From contig CANOBT010000066.1 in NCBI GenBank assembly GCA_947564305.1, forward strand, positions 1 through 29,626: a stretch of DNA of 29,626 nucleotides. The letters are read 5' to 3'. The first letter of the stretch is position 1; the number at the start of each line of letters is the position of its first letter. A program made the translations under genes and the position numbers. This DNA is from an uncultured Lachnospiraceae bacterium (GTDB taxonomy: Bacteria > Bacillota_A > Clostridia > Lachnospirales > Lachnospiraceae). Under the pieces are notes generated by a model, which worked only from the letters and a program-made list of their open reading frames with translations, did not search any database and was not told where the DNA came from. Positions 26,932 to 29,626 of the stretch are shown piece after piece.

Positions 26932-29102
26932 AACTGATCCCCCTCTCTGAGACGGCACTCATAACCGGAATTTCTGAAGCGGTTCATTACGCCCTCCGCG
27001 TTTTTCTCATCCGTGTTGGAAAGAAGTATGTAGAATTTGCCGTCATCCAGAATCCCCATATAATCTGTCTGACGCATATTTTTACCAAGTGTTTCCGACG
27101 CCTGCGCAATATCTGCCGTCATGATCTCAAGCAGCGCACATTCCGTAAGCCCGTTCTTCTTTGCTCCAAAAAACGCCCTGACCAGCTGCCCGAATGCCTC
27201 TGTCACCATAACCCTGCTCTGCCCCACATAGCGTTCACTGGTAAGGGCATCCAGATAACGGTTCGCATGAACCACCGCGTTCTGGATCAGGGAACCGACG
27301 ATCGTCAGCCGGTTTGCCTCAGGAAGCGTCATCCGCTGCCACGGGATTCCCCAGATCATCAGGATCAGTTCCATCTGGTCCTCCGTATATACGGCGCTCG
27401 CCATAAGCGGAAGTTTCTCATCCATCTTCTTATTGATAAAGACCCTATGCTCACTCAGATCCCGGTACAGATCTTCCATATCCGTATATTTGATGGAATT
27501 ACCCAGTTTCTTCGCTTCCGGTGATGTAAAGGAAAACAGTCGCGCGTAATCGCCGTTTGCTACCGTGTAGACCGCAACATCCTTGCTGTCCATCAATTCT
27601 CCTAACACCTTCGCCGCGTAGAAAAGCACCTCCTCCGGCGCATATGCTTCCAGACTGGAAGTGATCTCATAAATCTTCCCCAGGCTGTCCCTCTGATTGA
27701 CCAGCTGCGTCTCAAAGCTCTGTTTCATTCGCACGTTACTGTCATTGATATCTGCTATATCATCCACCTTTCTGCTCAGGTAACGCACTTCCTCCTCGTT
27801 CTCGTCCTTCACGAACTGGAGCTGGTCACGCATATATCCCACGACCATTCCGATGATGAACAGCTGTGCCATCCATACGTATATATTATAGTCCAACAGC
27901 ACTTCGAATCCCGTTCTTCCATACATCTGCTGCAGGAAATATCCCACCACTGCGAGCAAGGAAGAGAAGATTGCCTGCTGCTGCCCGTACACGATTGCAA
28001 ATAACAATACATACAGCAGGAAGAAATCCAGTCTGTTAAAATATTCGCTGCCTGCCGCCTTACTGTTCAGAATAAAGAACGGTATAAAACAGATCACATT
28101 CTCCACAAACGGAAAGACTCTCCGAAATGCAGTCCTGATGCCGTGCCAGATCCTTCCGGCCCTGCTTCCTCCCGTATCCTCCGCGCTGATAAAGGCATCT
28201 GCATGTCGTTTCATGTATTTGACAACCTGCTCCACGCCTTCTTCATACTGCACAAATATTCGCTGGTCAAATTCCTCCTGATAAGGCCGTCCATCCAGAA
28301 CCAGACGATATTTATCGCCTACCGAATTGTTGGCCAGCCTGATGCCGCCGCCCATCGCTTTGATGATCAGTTCTGCCAGAGCGATCTCATTGATCTCCTC
28401 CATGGAAGAGATCTGATAGACAGACAACGCCGGACGTTCTTCCATGATCACCTTATAAGCCAGTTCCACCGCATCATTCAGATAAAGCATGGAAAAGGAC
28501 CTTCTGTCACTGGCTGAAACCCTGCCGGTCTTAAGTGCCTCCAGGCACATCTGATAGCACGGATTGCTCTCCTCCTGTCCCCTGCGCGGGATACCGTACA
28601 GATGATCAAACCGCAGGATGAGTATATCAAGTCCCTGTGTCTTCCGATAATTCTCACAGATCTCTTCTCCCTGCGCGATGGCCATAGCCTTAAACCCTCT
28701 GGGTGATACTGTCTCCAGAGTGGAAATATCATTGTGATAGGAACCCCCAAAAACTTCATGAGATGAAAAATAGACAAAGCGTCCTTTGCCCGCCATAGAA
28801 TAGGTGGACAGAAGATTCATCAGCGCTGCTGTATAGCGCACGGATTCCTGTCTCTCCCTGTGCCAGTCAAAGTTCGTGTCATAGGCGCCCATAAACAGAA
28901 CCATGTCCGGTTTCACACTCTCGAAGATATCCTTCACGCTCTCATCCTCATAAGAGTAATCATACCGCTCAAATACATGCTTATAGGACATCTGCCTGTC
29001 TCTGCGGCCCGTCAGCAGGAAGATCCGGTGTTTGCCCTTATTCAGTTTATCTATTACGGCATCCGTCATTCTGCTGCCGCCGCCGATCAATAATATGTTC
29101 AT
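26928..29102 (-). CDS. pelD: SDR-PelD fusion: c-di-GMP receptor of the Pel synthase
   Basis: 724 residues in four parts. Residues 1-300 are an extended SDR/epimerase-like domain (NILLIGGGSRMTDAV, YFSSHEVFGG, LRFDHLYGIPRRG), but the YxxxK catalytic pair is not found where expected (PRGFKAMAIAQGEE, 134-147). Residues 333-424 carry four membrane helices, as in Pseudomonas PelD. A helix at 430-470 is followed by a GAF-like domain (about 475-615). Residues 616-724 are a degenerate GGDEF: the RxxD inhibitory site is kept as Arg677-Gln-Thr-Asp680, five residues before DDGKF (686-690), which stands in place of GGDEF. This is the PelD pattern: it binds c-di-GMP without making it. It should activate the PelE/F/G complex. 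GGGAGG at 29106-29111 fixes the start. Confidence 0.88.
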   Translation of the reverse strand: MNILLIGGGSRMTDAVIDKLNKGKHRIFLLTGRRDRQMSYKHVFERYDYSYEDESVKDIFESVKPDMVLFMGAYDTNFDWHRERQESVRYTAALMNLLSTYSMAGKGRFVYFSSHEVFGGSYHNDISTLETVSPRGFKAMAIAQGEEICENYRKTQGLDILILRFDHLYGIPRRGQEESNPCYQMCLEALKTGRVSASDRRSFSMLYLNDAVELAYKVIMEERPALSVYQISSMEEINEIALAELIIKAMGGGIRLANNSVGDKYRLVLDGRPYQEEFDQRIFVQYEEGVEQVVKYMKRHADAFISAEDTGGSRAGRIWHGIRTAFRRVFPFVENVICFIPFFILNSKAAGSEYFNRLDFFLLYVLLFAIVYGQQQAIFSSLLAVVGYFLQQMYGRTGFEVLLDYNIYVWMAQLFIIGMVVGYMRDQLQFVKDENEEEVRYLSRKVDDIADINDSNVRMKQSFETQLVNQRDSLGKIYEITSSLEAYAPEEVLFYAAKVLGELMDSKDVAVYTVANGDYARLFSFTSPEAKKLGNSIKYTDMEDLYRDLSEHRVFINKKMDEKLPLMASAVYTEDQMELILMIWGIPWQRMTLPEANRLTIVGSLIQNAVVHANRYLDALTSERYVGQSRVMVTEAFGQLVRAFFGAKKNGLTECALLEIMTADIAQASETLGKNMRQTDYMGILDDGKFYILLSNTDEKNAEGVMNRFRNSGYECRLREGDQL

Positions 29103-29115
29103 TTTCCTCCCAACC
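29103..29115 (-). promoter_or_regulatory. Strong ribosome binding site of the SDR-PelD gene
   Basis: GGGAGG (29106-29111, opposite strand) lies three to four bases from the ATG at 29102, with a second AGGAGGG just upstream. The 54-base gap up to the previous stop holds no other obvious signal. Confidence 0.7.
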
Positions 29116-29156
29116 CTCCTTATAATATGGTAACTCGCCAGTTTATGACGTTTGTA

Positions 29157-29564
29157 TCATTTGTGCCGCATCGTCTCTACCATGGTGATCATTTCTGCAT
29201 AGGCTTCATCATCTTCCATATCAATCCACGGCTGCGCTCCCAACAAAATATAAGGCGCACGCACCGCCAGCTGTATAACGATACTGCCTGCCGTCTGCTC
29301 CGCCAGATCTGTCAGGATCCTCCATCTGCGGTGTCTCCTGTCATAGAGGATCAGATCCCCCTCCATGCTCTCGCAGATATCCGTGATCTCCGGTTCATGA
29401 TAGATCCCCGATCCCTGGTCTTTTACACTGATACAGGCAGATATGATCTCCTTATATGGAATCTTATGCCTGCCGGCCGCAGGATCCATGATCTGAATGC
29501 TGCTCCTGCCGATCTGAATCCGTTCTGGTCTCAGCATCATATCCGGCTTCTCTTCCATTTTCAT
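29157..29564 (-). CDS. Small soluble protein, possibly PH-like fold, unknown function
   Basis: 135 residues from the ATG at 29564, chosen because AAGGAG (29571-29576) lies six bases upstream. The frame stays open to the window edge and has a TTG at 29609, but that start has no comparable site. The chain is mostly alternating beta strands (DMMLRPERIQIGRSSIQIMD, KIPYKEIISACISVKD, GDLILYDRRHRRWRILTD) followed by a C-terminal helix (DDEAYAEMITMVETMRHK), an order that recalls bacterial PH-like or GRAM-like domains. There is no signal peptide or membrane segment. I do not recognise a family. It is the gene immediately before the PelD fusion and in the same direction, so it may be a regulatory or scaffold part of the Pel complex. 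This is inference from position only. Confidence 0.7.
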   Translation of the reverse strand: MKMEEKPDMMLRPERIQIGRSSIQIMDPAAGRHKIPYKEIISACISVKDQGSGIYHEPEITDICESMEGDLILYDRRHRRWRILTDLAEQTAGSIVIQLAVRAPYILLGAQPWIDMEDDEAYAEMITMVETMRHK

Positions 29565-29565
29565 C

Positions 29566-29626
29566 TCACGCTCCTTCGAAGTTGGCGTAAACTCTCCGGT
29601 GTCCACCAAAGTACAGTTTGACGGAC
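29566..29626 (-). CDS. Possible C-terminal end of an upstream gene (partial)
   Basis: A minus-strand frame enters at the right edge, reads SVKLYFGGHRRVYANFEGA and stops with TGA at 29566-29568, just before the ATG at 29564. The alternating hydrophobic/charged beta-like character and the stop lying between the ribosome binding site and the next start are typical for a neighbouring gene end. A competing frame ends at 29561 with an ATGA overlap, so the assignment is weak. Twenty codons are too few to name a product. Confidence 0.35.
   Translation of the reverse strand, partial: SVKLYFGGHRRVYANFEGA

Noticed and set aside
29157..29609. Longer TTG start for the small protein at the right edge
   Set aside because: The ATG at 29564 has a well-placed AAGGAG, whereas the TTG has none. 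The extra 15 residues show no fold continuity.
1..29626. tRNA/rRNA genes, CRISPR arrays, IS elements, attachment sites
   Set aside because: No cloverleaf-like clusters, regularly spaced repeats, transposase motifs or flanking inverted repeats were seen on reading. Nearly all sequence is accounted for by coding genes.

Overview
The window is a 29.6-kb stretch in which every convincing gene lies on the minus strand. Transcription therefore enters at the right edge (about 29.6 kb) and runs towards position 1. I count 21 complete genes plus two possible partial ones at the edges. They are packed head to tail: gaps are mostly under 85 bases, and several junctions are ATGA overlaps or TAAT-ATG contacts. 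I see no tRNA, rRNA, IS element, CRISPR array or convincing internal terminator. The gene families, the GGAGG-type ribosome binding sites and the moderate-to-low GC suggest an anaerobic Firmicute, most likely a Clostridia/Lachnospiraceae gut-type bacterium. This is inference; no phylogenetic marker is present.

The right-hand third (about 19.9-29.6 kb) is a Gram-positive-style Pel exopolysaccharide synthase operon. In transcription order it holds a small unknown protein, an SDR-PelD fusion (26928-29102), a PelE-like membrane/helical-repeat protein (25972-26931), a membrane-anchored DUF2194 protein in the place where other Gram-positive pel operons carry the PelA-type deacetylase (24068-25888), the PelF glycosyltransferase (22541-24025) and the PelG membrane transporter (21061-22539). 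PelD keeps the RxxD inhibitory-site motif in a degenerate GGDEF domain, so the synthase is predicted to be switched by cyclic-di-GMP.

The middle (about 13-21 kb) continues without a break. It holds a DUF2304-GT2 fusion, an anchored DUF4874/DUF4832 protein with a glycosidase-like look, a large membrane protein with an Asp-His-His loop, a DUF1919 protein, a polysaccharide pyruvyl-transferase family protein and an F420-hydrogenase beta-subunit-like iron-sulfur protein.

The left part (0-13 kb) is clearly more AT-rich and looks like a conventional surface-polysaccharide cassette. It holds an ABC half-transporter, three GT4 and one GT2 glycosyltransferases, a GT2/GT-C fusion, a second copy of the large Asp-His-His membrane protein, a NodB-type deacetylase without a signal peptide, and a GNAT acyltransferase.

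The genes read as one composite locus: a c-di-GMP-controlled Pel-like synthase/exporter next to an accessory glycan-assembly and decoration module. Whether the two halves make one decorated polymer or two polymers cannot be decided from sequence. The most notable features are the SDR-PelD fusion (both domains look catalytically dead), the DUF2194 protein lacking a visible zinc His-pair, the duplicated large membrane protein, and the composition break near 13 kb.
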